DNA of 64,000 bases from Artemia franciscana (Eukaryota; Arthropoda; Branchiopoda; Anostraca; Artemiidae), in assembly GCF_032884065.1 (NCBI RefSeq), contig NC_088872.1, positions 9,981,493 through 10,045,492 on the forward strand. Reading direction: 5' to 3'. The notes below the pieces were generated by a model. That model saw only the letters and a program-made list of their open reading frames with translations, did not search any database and had not been told where the DNA came from. The position numbers and the translations under genes were made by a program. Shown here piece after piece: positions 44,314 to 56,079 of this stretch. Each line of letters begins with the position of its first letter. The first letter of the stretch is position 1.

Positions 44314-45055
44314 GATTAAATAAAAAAAAACAAGTTTTTTAACCTGAAAGTAAGGAGCGATATTAAAACTTAAAACGAACAGAAATTACTCCGTATATGA
44401 AAGGGGTTGTTCCCCCCTCAACGACCCGCTCTTTACGCTAAAGTTTGACTCTTTCTCTCACCTCTACTTTTTAAAACAATAAGAAACTTAAGCGTAAAGA
44501 GAGGGGCGTTGAGGGGGGAACAGCCCCTTTCATATACGGAGTAATTTCTGTTCATTTTAAGTTTTAATATCGTTCCTTACTTTTAGTTTAAAAAACTTGT
44601 TTTTTATTTAATGTCGGAACGTTTTCGAATTAAATCAATATTTTGATTTTGGCTCTCCACACATAAATAATTAAAACAAAATTTGCATATTTATTTTTAT
44701 GGCTAAATGGCTTTTTCATAGTTTTAGTCGGACTATTTTGAGAAAAAAGGAGCGGGGGAGTAGGCCTAGTTACCCTCCAATTTTTTGGTTATTTAAAAAG
44801 GCAACTATAACTTTTGACTTTTTACGAACGTTTTTATTAGTAAAAATATACGTAACTTTCGAATTAACTTATGTAACGAACTTCTAAATTCGTTTGTTTT
44901 TATTGCGTATAATAGGAGGTTCAGCCTCTCGTTAATATCTCAATCTTTATAAAAGCTTAAATTTTGTCCTAATTCCTTAAGAATGACCCCTGAATCACAA
45001 AGGCCGTAGAATAAATAGTTGAAATTAATAAAATTACTTTAGCGTAAAGAGCGAG
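44314..45055 (+). repeat. Palindromic composite repeat, head plus middle module
   Basis: The head palindrome is 44314-44605 (starts ATTAAATAAAAAAAAACAAG). The middle module runs to CTTTAGCGTAAAGAGCGAGG, where a TA microsatellite (45054-45073) ends it. Outer module and terminal palindrome are absent. Confidence 0.85.
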
Positions 45056-45352
45056 GTATATATATATATATAATACAATACTCTATCATAGTTATAGTCC
45101 AATAAAAGCGGTATTCTCAGAACGATTGATAAGAACAATTCAACTTTGATTCTTGAGATATTGTACATTAAAAACAATTGCTACTTTTATTCAAGATTTA
45201 GATAAAATCATGTTGATTTATAATCACCGCCCTCAAATCAAATCCAAGCCCTCTTAAAGTTGATCACAGGGAAAATACAATTGACATTTTTCTTTTACTA
45301 GTATGCATTACAAAATGTTCAAAATCATAGAATGTATCAAACTGAAATGATA

Positions 45353-45616
45353 CTAAAGAGTCGAACTCGCAAGGGTAAGAGACAGTTGCTTGTTCTTTGG
45401 CTTGGATACAACTCCAATTTTGATTCTTGGGTTGCAGTGACAAAGTTCACAATGCCTAGTGATTTCTATGTGACACTCATGCCCAATGTGTCTGATCCAC
45501 TCTAGATTGTTACATGGGTCGTTCGTCCGTATCAGGTTACAGTCTCGGCAATTGTTTTGCTTAGTTGTTTCACTTTGCATTACCCCTTGATAAAAATATA
45601 TTGCTGCGCTTGCCAC
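45353..45616 (-). CDS. Unrecognised Cys/His-rich open frame (87 aa)
   Basis: I do not recognise it. It has C-x2-C, further Cys/His pairs and a HCELCHC cluster in residues about 22-62, suggesting a zinc-binding segment. It overlaps the plus-strand frame that starts at 45565 by 52 bases. It may be an exon, a relic of the viral-type element to the right, or chance. Confidence 0.25.
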   Translation of the reverse strand: MASAAIYFYQGVMQSETTKQNNCRDCNLIRTNDPCNNLEWIRHIGHECHIEITRHCELCHCNPRIKIGVVSKPKNKQLSLTLASSTL

Positions 45617-45822
45617 GGATATTGCATCATCTACACTACACGATTGGGGCTCTGGGAAGGATTTTAAAGAAAGTCTATAAAAAATCTCAGGTGAGGGGCG
45701 AGATCCCTCGGGGAGCGATTGAAATCATGACAAAGCGAAGAAGGTTTAAAAAGGGCGAGAAACAAAGAATAGAAAAGCCAAGAGTAAAAACTGCTAGACC
45801 GAAAAAGGATTTCTTGTCCTAG
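45565..45822 (+). pseudogene. Small basic protein upstream of capsid-like gene
   Basis: 85 codons. The C-terminal half is very Lys/Arg-rich (residues about 52-82) with short Gly/Ile segments before it. It ends 2 bases before the next start at 45825. Small basic proteins beside the capsid genes are usual in Polinton/adintovirus-type elements, but I cannot assign it to a named family. The frame looks intact. Confidence 0.35.
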
Positions 45823-45824
45823 AA

Positions 45825-46816
45825 ATGGCACATCTACCACACAAAGAATCTCATCCTTTAGTCACCTCATCTCTAAAACTTTTCAATGCAGAAAATGTTG
45901 ATGTGAGTGTGAAACACTGTTACTATGAACAATTTTATCCCCAACAGCCGCTCTCTGAAAACGTTCATTTTCCAATTTATTCCAGTGAAGACTATTTTAT
46001 AGACTTGACTTCGATATTTATAGATCTGCATATGATTGTCAAAAAATCTAACAATAAAAAACCAAGTGCAGCCAAGGGACTATCCTAGGAAAATTGTGTA
46101 CTACACAGTTTGCTTAAGCAAGTTAATGTGTACATAAATGGAACGTTGGTGAGCACAAGCAACAATCTTTCAAACTAAGCAAGTTATATACAATTCATGT
46201 TGATGACTTCATATCCTATAAGCTATTGAGAGGTTTAGCTATTGAAAAGGAATATAAAACGGACACTGACACTAGCAATATACTTAGAGATTCGACAACT
46301 AATGATGTACACTTGGTGGGAAAAATAAATCATGAAATATTTAATATATCTCAATGGTTGCCTCCCAAACGTAAGACTGACACAACAACTTCCTCCATGC
46401 AATTTCGCTTTACGAAAAGTAGTTGCTGCTGCACCTGATGTAACAGTCTCTCTCACCTCGGCAATACTTCATGTGCAAAACCAACAGGTTAGTAATTTTG
46501 CTGCTTTGACTACAATTTATCCTTTGATAAATCCTACAGGATTCTATATAAGTTAACAATGCCATCCCTAGATGTGGATTCACAACTATTTAAGAATGGT
46601 ATAACCGGTGAAATGTTTGCAAACACTCATGGTATCATTGCATTGGAATTGTACGGTACTCAAGATAAGAGTTTTGTCTAAATGGGCATAGTACGTTTAG
46701 AGTGTACCTTCGCCGAACCATTGGAGGAGAGTATAACATTAATCTCGCTAAATCAATTTGAAACCTATTGGGAAATTACCCCTGATGGTACTGTTCTAAT
46801 AGAGTTGGCATCATGA
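45825..46816 (+). pseudogene. Polinton/adintovirus-type penton-like capsid protein, broken
   Basis: Similar in layout to the invertebrate family annotated as F54H12.2-like (minor capsid/penton of Polinton-type elements): an N-terminal region with a YYEQFYP-like block, a D-Y-F-I-D-L strand about 65 residues in, an LHSLL...VNVYINGTLV block after the first stop, and a C-terminus with a WEITPDGTV-type ending before TGA at 46814-46816. Broken: stop at about 46086-46088, then several frame changes (pieces at 46089-46180, 46226-46438, 46332-46556, 46560-46816). An old integrated copy with no other capsid gene visible. Family assignment rests on remembered motif pattern only. Confidence 0.5.
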
Positions 46817-47333
46817 ACATAAATTAAATAACCAATGAATTCGATTTGGATCCCGACATACCAAAATACAAATCCTATTGCATACCCTCGGATTTTCTCG
46901 ATCATATTCAAAGTGTTAACAATGCCTTTATCATTTTCAATAGTAGCCCATCAACTTTAAAGACGGAACATTGGCTATGCATATTACAAACAGCGAAGAA
47001 AATTTAATTTTTGCATCCTATTGGTCTACCATTCATTCTATACGCCTCACTAAATAAAACTTCTTGAGCAAAGTCGAAAATCTATAATTCGAAGTCGGAA
47101 GCGATTAAAAGATTTATCAACCAAAAGGTGCGGTTCTCATGCATTATTATATTTTATTTATTAGTGTCGCGGATATACTTACAGTAAATTTCTCAGGATT
47201 CATGTAGACAGTCCTCGATTGAACGACTTTCTAGTTGAAAATACTCTTTCCTACTGGTATATAAATTTCAGGGCCTAATAATGAAATGCCTTAAAAATAT
47301 TTGTGAATTTGTTTATTAGTAAAACTTGTAGAA
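46817..47333. other. Unrecognised, possibly further relic
   Basis: Short frames only. May be decayed sequence of the same integrated element; nothing recognisable. Ends at the palindromic repeat. Confidence 0.35.
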
Positions 47334-48955
47334 CAGTTCGTGGTAACGAACTGTAGTAAGGAGCGACCTGGCTCAATAATAAACGAAACTCTAAAAAACG
47401 GAATATTGATGCTAAAAGATACACCAAAAGAATCGGATTTTCATGCTGATTTTAAATATATAAGTTTCATCAAATTTTGTCTTTATCATGAAAAGTTACA
47501 AGCCTGAGAAAATTTGCCTTATTTTGGAAAATAGGGGGGAAACACCCCTTAAATGTCATAGAATACAAAAATGTGGAATTTCGTATTTTTTGCCAGAAGA
47601 CAGGTCACGGGTGCGTGTTTATTTATTTTTTTTGTTTATTTCCCCAGGGGTCATCGTATCGACCAAGTGGTCCTATAATGTTGCAATAGGGCTCATTCTA
47701 ACGGAAAACGAAAAGGTCTAGTGCCCTTTTTAAGTGACCAAAAAAATTGGAGGGCACCTAGGCCCCCTCCCACGCTCATTTTTTCCCAAAGTCAACGGAT
47801 CAAAATTTTGAGATAGCCATTTCGTTCCGCATAGTCGAAAACTATAATAACTGTGTCTTTGGGGATGACTTACTCCCCCACAGTTCCTGGGGGAGGGGCA
47901 GCAAGTTACAAACTTTGACCAGTGTTTACATACAGTAATGGTTATTGGGAAGCGTATAGACATTTTCAGGGGGATTTTTTGGTTTGCAGGTGGGGCTGGA
48001 TGGTTTGAGGATGGGGGAAGAGAAATTCAATGAAAAGGGCGCGGGATTTTCTAGCATTACTATGAAACAACAATGAAAAAATAAACATGAAAAAGTTTTT
48101 TCAATTGAAAGTAAGGAGTAGCATTAAAACTTAAAACGAACAGAGATTATTACGCATATGAAGAATTCTAAAAATACTTTAACATAAAGAGCGAGGTAGT
48201 TAGGAGGAGATAAATACCTCGCTCTTTATGCTAAAGTATTTTTAGTAATTTCAACTATTTATTCTACGGCCTTTCTGATTCAGGGGTCATTCTTAAAGAA
48301 TTGGGACAAAACTTACAATCCAGCGTAAAGAGTAAGGTATTAACGAGGGGATAGACCCCCTCATATACATATTAAAAACATAAGAATATAAAAGTTTGTT
48401 ACGTAAGTTAATTCTTAAGTTACGTATATTTTTTACTAATGAAAATGTTCGTTAAAAATTAAAATTTCTAGTTGCCTTGTTAAGTAACCGAAAAATTGGA
48501 GGGCAACTAGGCCTCCTTGCCCACCCCTTATTTCTCAAAATCGTCTGATCAAAACTAAGAGAGAGCCATTTAGCCAATAAAGAATTAATATGCAAATTTC
48601 ATTTTAATAATTTATGTGCGGAGAGCCAAAATCAAACATGCATTAATCCGAAAACGTGCTGAAATTAAATGAAAAAAACTTGTTTTTAACTGAAAGTAAG
48701 GAGCGACATTAAAACTTAAAAAGAACAGAAATTACTCCGTATATGGAATGGGTTGTCCCCTCCGCAATCCCTCACTCTTTACGCTAAAGTTTGACTCTTT
48801 GCCACAGTTCTTCCTTTTAAAACAATTAAAAACTTTAGCGTAAAGAGCAAGGCGTTGAGGAGGGGACAACCCATTTCATATACGGAGTATTTTCTGTTTG
48901 TTTTAAGTTTTAATATCGCTCCTTACTTTCAGTTAAAAAACTAGTTTTTTATTTA
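47334..48955 (-). repeat. Palindromic composite repeat, full minus copy
   Basis: The terminal palindrome AACAGTTCGTGGTAACGAAC is at 47334-47353, followed by GTAAGGAGCGACCTGGCTC. The head palindrome is at 48665-48955. About 60 bp (the CTTAACGAAAATCACACC block) are missing from the outer module. It separates the two coding-relic segments 45.4-46.8 and 49.1-50.5 kb. Confidence 0.87.
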
Positions 48956-49129
48956 ATATGTACAAAGAAAGCCTTCATTCTTTAGATTTCTTCTTCTACG
49001 TATAGGTAACCATCAGTAATAAGTGGTGCCAGCTTGTCAGAATTTTAAGTTGTATGCATCTTGGCATGCAAATTCAGGTTCATATTTCTAACAATAGAAT
49101 ATAACCATTTTTTTATTATATTTCCACGA

Positions 49130-50490
49130 AAAGTCAATAATACTACTATGATTCATGCTATAAAATTCACGTGTTTCAATTTGCTTATTTGAAGCAATGT
49201 CACATACGATATTTTCATATGAAGAATCACTTTTAGTAAAAGCCAAATAAAATCAGTAGGTTTATAATCATAATAGCCAGTATCTTCAGAGCAATGTCGT
49301 AAAAACCAAATTCTCTTATTATTCAAGCGATTGAAGCGTGGATCAGGTTCTTCCTCCCAAAATAATTTAAAATAACGATGGTACCATTCTCTTAAAAATG
49401 AACTGAAATCACGTTTAGGGTTATTTCCAATCATACCAGGGTAAGTATTTTCCCACTGATCATAATTATCATAGCCACAACTGGATCATAGGAAACCTCT
49501 AGTATGATAGTTATAAACATCTTCAGGACAGGAATTACATTCTTTAATTTGCACTGCCTATCCTCTATGCACTTCACACAGATTGCCTAATTTACACTTC
49601 ATTATAGTCACCAACAATAACATAATTCTCAAAGGATGACCAGCTACCCAGTGTATACAAACATAATGGACATCTGTAAAACATTTTTTCAATGTTGACT
49701 GTCTCACTGCCAAAAAGAAACTGACTTGCGATCAATAAAATGAATGTCTTCTAGTAGGAGTAGTCGAGTGATTTCACAAACATTATTCGAGTTGTTTGTT
49801 CTTGCCTTGCAAAATGGCCATCTTAAACAAATTTATAGCTAGTGCTCATAAGTAAATCCACAATATCATTTTGTTTTGTTTCAATTAATATGTCAATCAA
49901 CTGAGTAAATGCATCGAGCGCATGACGGAAAAGTTTCATACAATAGTCCAAAGATAAAGAATCATTTCTCATTATATCTTTGAGCATTCTTTGATAAAAT
50001 ATTTTCCTTTGAAGAGATAACTCCTGAAAATGATCATCTAGAATCAAACATTTTTCGTAAGTCACTAGATTCCATATGATTTTTCGCTCAAATCCAGCCA
50101 TTTTTAATCTTGAAACTCTCACTACCGATTATAGGCTAGCTAAGAATGAAGATCCTTTCTCGCTAGTAAAATGTCCAACTAAAAATGTAACAACGACACT
50201 CCCTTTTTAAAGATTGATTCAAATTTTTGTCTTCAATATATTTCACTAATGCATTTCATCCATCTTGGAATCTTTGAATATGTATTGTGTTCACTTTTGC
50301 TGCAAAGCATAACTGTTCTTCCGTCTTAAATTTCCTCAATGATCTTGCATATCGTGCAACCACCTTGTTCCATTCTAGGGTGAGGTGACAATCCCTTGTA
50401 ATTTCTACTGCAAATTTAGACACTCTAGGTTTCATTTCGCCATTGCTAGCGTGTTCAATATCCAATAAAGTAAAATCCATTACTCAAGAA
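49130..50490 (-). pseudogene. Unrecognised coding relics (Cys-containing)
   Basis: Three consecutive minus-strand open stretches: 50480-50256 (74 aa), 50122-49823 (99 aa, helical, Leu/Ile/Asp-rich) and 49434-49153 (93 aa, aromatic-rich with WYHRYFKLFWEEE). Between them, other frames continue with CPLC-type and CNSC-type Cys pairs (about 49670 and 49540). The order and continuity suggest one or two decayed genes. I do not recognise the family. Could be host exons or part of the viral-type relic at 45.5-46.8 kb. Confidence 0.35.
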
Positions 50491-50964
50491 TTTGCCACGA
50501 ATAATATCCTGGATGTCTACACAATGAATTGTTTTTCAATATTGAGGTGAGTGAACCGTAAGATCTAACATTTTACGTGTCGTTGACCTTCAACACCAGT
50601 TTTCTAGATTATTAAGGTCCATCGTACCCAAAACAAGTCACGTAAAATTATGTCATCTTCACTTGTAAATATTTGACCAAGATCTATTTTTTTACAACCA
50701 AGACTATCCGACTTGACTAGCAGATCGTAAACTCTAAAAATCCCTATTACATAGCAACCAAAGAAATCTTAAAAAAACATTTGCATAAGTAAACAAACAA
50801 GCCCCTACTACATGACAATCAGGCTTACTATACCATTACATAACAAAAAAATGCACAATAGTATTGTGTGAGACCCACATGGGCGTAATAACGTTTTGAG
50901 GGGTTAGTAGCTCCAATAGTACAACCCCTATGGCTGTCGTCGGATCCAAAAACGCATCACCACT
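50491..50964. other. No recognised gene
   Basis: AT-rich; the 61-codon minus frame 50836-51021 runs into a MITE terminus and is not credible. Confidence 0.45.
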
Positions 50965-51289
50965 AATGTCGACATTCAGCGGTGAGTGTCCGAGATTCTT
51001 TTTTTTTCTGCTTAGGTTCAATTAGCTTTGCAAGTCAGTTTTTTCCGTCATATGCAAGCTATGATGGTAACAGCTAAAGTTAGGTTAGCTTAGATTAGGT
51101 TAACCATGATTACAAATATAAGAAATGGGTTAAAAGCCTAACGAAACCTAAACCAATCTTACGAAACCTAATCTAACCTAACCTGTCACCATCAAACCTT
51201 TTATTAAACTGAAGAGGTTGACTGGCAACGCTGATTAAATCCAAGGAGAAAAAAAGGTATTTCGGACATTCACCGGTGAATGTCGACAT
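50965..51289. mobile_element. MITE with CATTCACCGGTGAATG termini, copy 2
   Basis: The same termini as 44029-44307 (ATGTCGACATTCAGCGG left, ACCGGTGAATGTCGACAT right) and the same subterminal CAACGCTGATTAAATCCAAG. The inside has an inverted pair of TTAGGTTAGCTTAGATTAGG and CCTAATCTAACCTAACCTG. Confidence 0.82.
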
Positions 51290-52286
51290 TCACCAATTAC
51301 GCACAATCACAGCAACACATGCATAAAATAAACCTATAGCGTTTCCAAGCCTAGAACGTTCAAAGATTAATTTTTTTCGATTCTTGACCAAAAGGATCAG
51401 GATCCCCCTCCCAACCAAAAAAATGTAGGGAAGGCACTATGATCTTCGTCGTTACTTACAACACCCGGATGACATATCTTTCGAAAAACGTTTATTAGAC
51501 ACCTCTATAGGCGTGTATTTAATCATTTGCATAATTTTTCCGTTTTTTCACTCTTTATACTCAAAGCATGTGCATAAAAAATATCAGAAAACAAACAACA
51601 AAATTATTTTCACCATTTCCGTTCCCATTAGACCCCTTTTTTTCTTGGAAAATAATTTAGTTAGCGCTGTAATATTTATAATTATCGTTCAAATCTTTTC
51701 TTTTCTGCCATAGTTTATTGTTTAATATTTTGTCAAATAAATTGTTTAATATTTATTGTTTAAAATAAAACAATAATTAGTAAAGAAATGGCGTTCAAGT
51801 TCTTATTTCCGGAAAATGATTATTAATTGTAGACCTCGAATTCCTGGTATTGATTATTGTTATTTAAAATAAATATTGTCACACTATATTTTATTTTTAA
51901 TTCACATACCTACATGAATGAAAGTAAATAAAAACCAAAACCAGTTTTTACCCCAGATTCATTATTTATTTCTAGATAATCCACTAGAATTTTTAATCTT
52001 TTAATAATAATACATGTGAACAACAACATTAGACAAACTAAATACAGTAAAAAGAAGAATAGAAGTAATTTCTCGAGATAAAAGTTGAAAGAAGAACTAA
52101 CAAATCTTTTATAAAATTGTTTTTAACATACCTTGTAAATTGGGATGCGCCAAAATTCCACCAGTTTGATTCCACGTACTGTCAATAAAAACCACTTTGT
52201 TCAAAGATCTCCTTTCACTATTATTTAAGCTGAAAAAGTAAGTTGTGTAACATCATTAGGTCCTTAGAAAGAATAAATAAAAATAG
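51290..52286. other. No recognised gene
   Basis: Very AT-rich with several TTTATTGTTTAAT near-repeats at 51715-51775. Nothing coding. Confidence 0.5.
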
Positions 52287-53393
52287 TTTTTTTTAACTGA
52301 AAGTAAGGAGCCACATTAAAACTTAAAACGAACAGAAATTACTCCGTGTATGAAAGGGGCTGCTCCTTTCTCAACGCCCCGCTCTTTACGCTAAAGTTTG
52401 ACTCTTTCTCTCAATTCTACTTTATTAAACAGTAAAAAACTTTAGCGTAAAGAGTGGAGCGTTGAGAAGGGAGCAGCCCATTTCATACACGGAGTAATTT
52501 CTGTTCGTTTTAAGTTTTAATGTGGCTCCTTACTTCCAGTTAAAAAAACTATTTCTGTTAGTTAATTTATGAACGTTTTTGAATTAATGCATGTTTGATT
52601 TTGGCTCTCCGCACATAAATTATTAAAAAGAAATTTGCATATAATTCTTTTTTTGGCTAAATGGCTTTCTCTTAGTTTTGATCAGACGATTTTGAGAAAA
52701 AAGGAGTGGGGGAGGAGGCCTAATTGCCATCCAATTTTTCGGTTACTTGAAAAGGCAACTAGAACCTTTAATTTTTAATGAACGTTTTTGTTAGAAAAAA
52801 ATATACGTAACTTAAGCATTAACTTACGTAACGAATTTTTATATACTTATATTTTTATTATGTATATGAGGGGGTTTGTCCCCTCGTTGATACCTCACTC
52901 TTTACACTAAGGCTTAAATTTTGTCCCAACTCTATAAGAATGACCCCTGAATCAGAAAGGCAGTAAAATAAATAGTTGAAATTCCTAAATATACTTTAGC
53001 GTAAAGAGCGAGGTATTTAGGAGGACATTTAGGATAAACACCCACCCGTGATCGGTCTTCTGGTAAAAAATAGGAAGTTCCACATTTTTGTAGATAGGAG
53101 CTTGAAACTTTTACAATAAGGTTCTCTTACGAGCTGAATGCGATGGTGTCATTTTCGTTAAGATTCTGTGACTTGTAGGGAGTGTTTCCCCTATTTTCCA
53201 AAACAGACAAATTTTCTCAGGCTCGTAACTTTTGATGACAAAGACTAAATTTGATGAAACTTATATATTTAAAATCACCATAAAAAGCCAATTCTTTTGA
53301 TATATTTTTTAGTATCAAAAATTCTGTTTTTAGAGTTTCGTTTACTATTGAGCCGGGTCGCTCCTTACTACAGTTCGTTACCACGAACTGTAT
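52287..53393 (+). repeat. Palindromic composite repeat with internal deletion
   Basis: The head palindrome 52287-52560 and middle module are present. At about 53030 the sequence jumps to the last ~350 bp of the outer module (GATCGGTCTTCTGG), ending with TCGCTCCTTACTACAG and the terminal palindrome at 53372-53393. About 500 bp are missing. Confidence 0.85.
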
Positions 53394-53530
53394 GAAAAAA
53401 ATGCTTATTCTTCCTAACAAATCATTTTCTAGAGTGATTTTCAAACTCAAGAGATTTCCAAAAAAACCTTTAAAGTTGCTCAGAATCCTAACCCTTTTCA
53501 TTAAAGAGTTAATTTACGATGAAATATCTA

Positions 53531-53575
53531 CTACCATCTGGACTCGAACCAACGACTTCTTCCACTAAGCTAGCG
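53531..53575 (-). pseudogene. tRNA-like fragment with adjacent A and B boxes
   Basis: The minus strand reads TAGCTTAGTGG (A-box) and, 11 bases on, GGTTCGAGTCC (B-box). The anticodon arm is gone. Perhaps a SINE head or deleted tRNA copy. Confidence 0.45.
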
Positions 53576-53689
53576 ATGAATTGCAAATAGAAGTAGCCTT
53601 AGTGATTGGGTAAAATGTTTGATTTTTATATCCCAGTACTTCGAGAATGACAGGAAATTTAGCTGCATTCATTGTAGATAATTATATTT

Positions 53690-53925
53690 TCATTTCAAAT
53701 ATTTCGTCAGGCATATAACACCTGTAACTACGAGCAAGCTATACGTGTCGCACTTGAGGTACAGCCTTTGTTCATTACAGCCATTCAGTTCAACATCCCA
53801 CCGATGAAGACTACTTATGCTTTATCAGGGCACAATTTGAGGATTTTTCGTATACTATTGGTGTTGACAAGAACACAATCGGTGTCTATTTCAAGAAAAC
53901 TTTTTTCGCTTTTAAGAAAGCTTAA
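53690..53925 (+). pseudogene. Unrecognised coding stretch, apparently frameshifted
   Basis: A coherent peptide starts in one frame (IFRQAYNTCNYEQAIRVALE) and seems to continue in the next frame from about 53785 (TDEDYLCFIRAQFEDF, YTIGVDKNTIGVYF) to a stop at about 53923. AG-ended pyrimidine tracts precede it, so it could be an exon remnant. I do not recognise the family. Confidence 0.3.
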
Positions 53926-54820
53926 GGTAGTTTCTGCACGTAATGTTTTTTTTTCTTTAAGCAAAAAGTCTATACTCTATACTAATCCAAACGTTGAAAA
54001 ATCGACAAGCATCGTCAACTTTGATTATAAGTTAATTATCTAGCTCCGTTAGAAACATTATTGAACTGCTTTAAAACGAGCTTAGACCTAATTTGTTGCG
54101 GAAATAAGCTTGTGGCAAAAATGGAACATTGATCCCTTCATAGCCCCAGCCCACCGCCACACCACTTCATCCTGATTTTTGAGCAACGGAGTGGTGCCAC
54201 AAGTGGTGCCATTTTGAACCAGAACAACGGAAAGATTTTAAATTTGTATGATCGAAGAGACAAAATGGAACAGTGGAACCCCCGCCCCATTGTCCTACAG
54301 CAAATTCTTTAGCAGAAGATGGATATGTTGTACCCAGTTTGAAGTGGAACCTTGCGAGGATTTTAAACATGCACAACTGGGGGACCAAAGCACTGAATAG
54401 CACTCTTTTAAGAAACAGACCGACTGAACCCACTGACAGTATCAATCGCAATTAAAAGTACTGTTTCGTTCAGATGATTTTTGCAGCCTGACAAAAAGTG
54501 TTAATAATTTGACAGAAAAACGAGCTGTAAGTGAGGGGTAAACTTATAAAAACTTTTAAGATATAATAAGTATGTAATTTACCACTGAATTTCAATCAAT
54601 TTCATGTCGATTCACAGAATAAAAATTACACTAAGGCCACATCCAGCGATAGCACAGGGCTATACAAAAAAAAACCGCAAAGGAACCCCTTCAAAAAACT
54701 TGATTCGAAATAATGCTACGACCTAGACCGATCCACTCCCTATGATCGATTATTCTATAAGAATTTCGTAGACGACTTTTGTGCTTCTGATGCAGCTTCT
54801 CTGCAAAATTTGAAAACACA
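53926..54820. other. No recognised gene
   Basis: Short frames on both strands at 54167-54455 overlap each other and have no domain. Nothing else seen. Confidence 0.5.
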
Positions 54821-55603
54821 TTATTGTTTCCTAATGCAATTTGGTGTAAATATTTAAAATATACCCTAAAATATTTAAAATATTTAAATTACTCTGTGTA
54901 CATGTCAACTAATTTGTGTTTTAACAACTACTACAAAAATTACTTATTGTTTCCTAATACAATTTGGTGTAAATATTTAAAAATTACTCTAAAATATTAA
55001 AAATATTTAAATTACTCTGTGTACATGTCAACTAATTTGTGTTTTAACAACTACTACAAAAATTACTTATTGTTTCCTAATGCAATTTGGTGTAAATATT
55101 TAAAAATTACTCTAAAATATTTAAAATATTTAAATTACTCTGTGTACATGTCAACTAATTTGTATTTTAACAACTACTACAAAAATTACTTATTGTTTCC
55201 TAATGCAATTTGGTGTAAATATTTAAAAATTACTCTAAAATATTTAAAATATTTAAATTACTCTGTGTACATGTCAACTAATTTGTGTTTTAACAACTAC
55301 TACAAAAATTACTTATTGTTTCCTAATGCAATTTGGTGTAAATATTTAAAAATTACTCTAAAATATTTAAAATATTTAAATTACTCCGTGTACATATTAA
55401 CTAATTTGTGTTTTAACAACTACTACAAAAATTACTTTTTGTTCCCTAATGCAATTTGGTGTAAATATATGAAAATTACTCTAAAATATTTAAAATATTT
55501 AAATTACTCTGTGTACATGTCAACTAATTTGTGTTTTAATAACTACTACAAAAATTACTTATTGTTTCCTATTGCAATTTGGTGTAAATATTTAAAAATA
55601 CAA
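54821..55603 (+). repeat. 123-bp minisatellite, ~6.4 units
   Basis: Units begin at TTATTGTTTCC: 54821, 54944, 55067, 55190, 55313, 55436, 55559, exactly 123 bp apart. Units differ by only a few bases. Because 123 is divisible by 3, one frame stays open for 210 codons (55019-55651) as a 41-residue repeat rich in Tyr, Asn, Lys and Leu. There is no start context or partner gene. I treat it as non-coding. Confidence 0.92.
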
Positions 55604-55651
55604 TTGGTATCTCTTCTAGCAACCATAGCTTTGCGCAGTGTTCTTTCATAA

Positions 55652-56079
55652 GATTTTGCACTAAATATTTCCTACTTCAAAAAATAAAAATAAAATAAAT
55701 CGTGACACACAAACCATGAGCAGTAGAAAAAATCAGGCTTTATTTCGAGTTCAGAATGCAACACGACATGAGAGTATTTTCACGGATCAATATAAGCATG
55801 TTTTTGAACAGCTCAAGAGGTAAGAATTTCATTGATACAATTGAAAAATATTAATAAGCAAAACTTGATGGTTTCACTTGGTATACGTGGATAAGTTGCA
55901 CATTTGAATTCAAAATAAATCTGCATTACTAAGATCTACATTTTCAGCTCTTCAGCACAGAATAACTGCAACAATAAAACTCTATCTTTTTCCTCAGGAG
56001 GATTAGTTTCTGTCAATTATAACAATTATAACAAGCAATTTTAACAATATTATGATGCACAATCTATACTAATATATTA
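55652..56079. other. No recognised gene
   Basis: AT-rich flank between the minisatellite and the next repeat. Nothing seen. Confidence 0.5.

Noticed and set aside
55019-55651. 210-aa repetitive protein
   Set aside because: Open only because the minisatellite period (123) is a multiple of 3; no other coding evidence.
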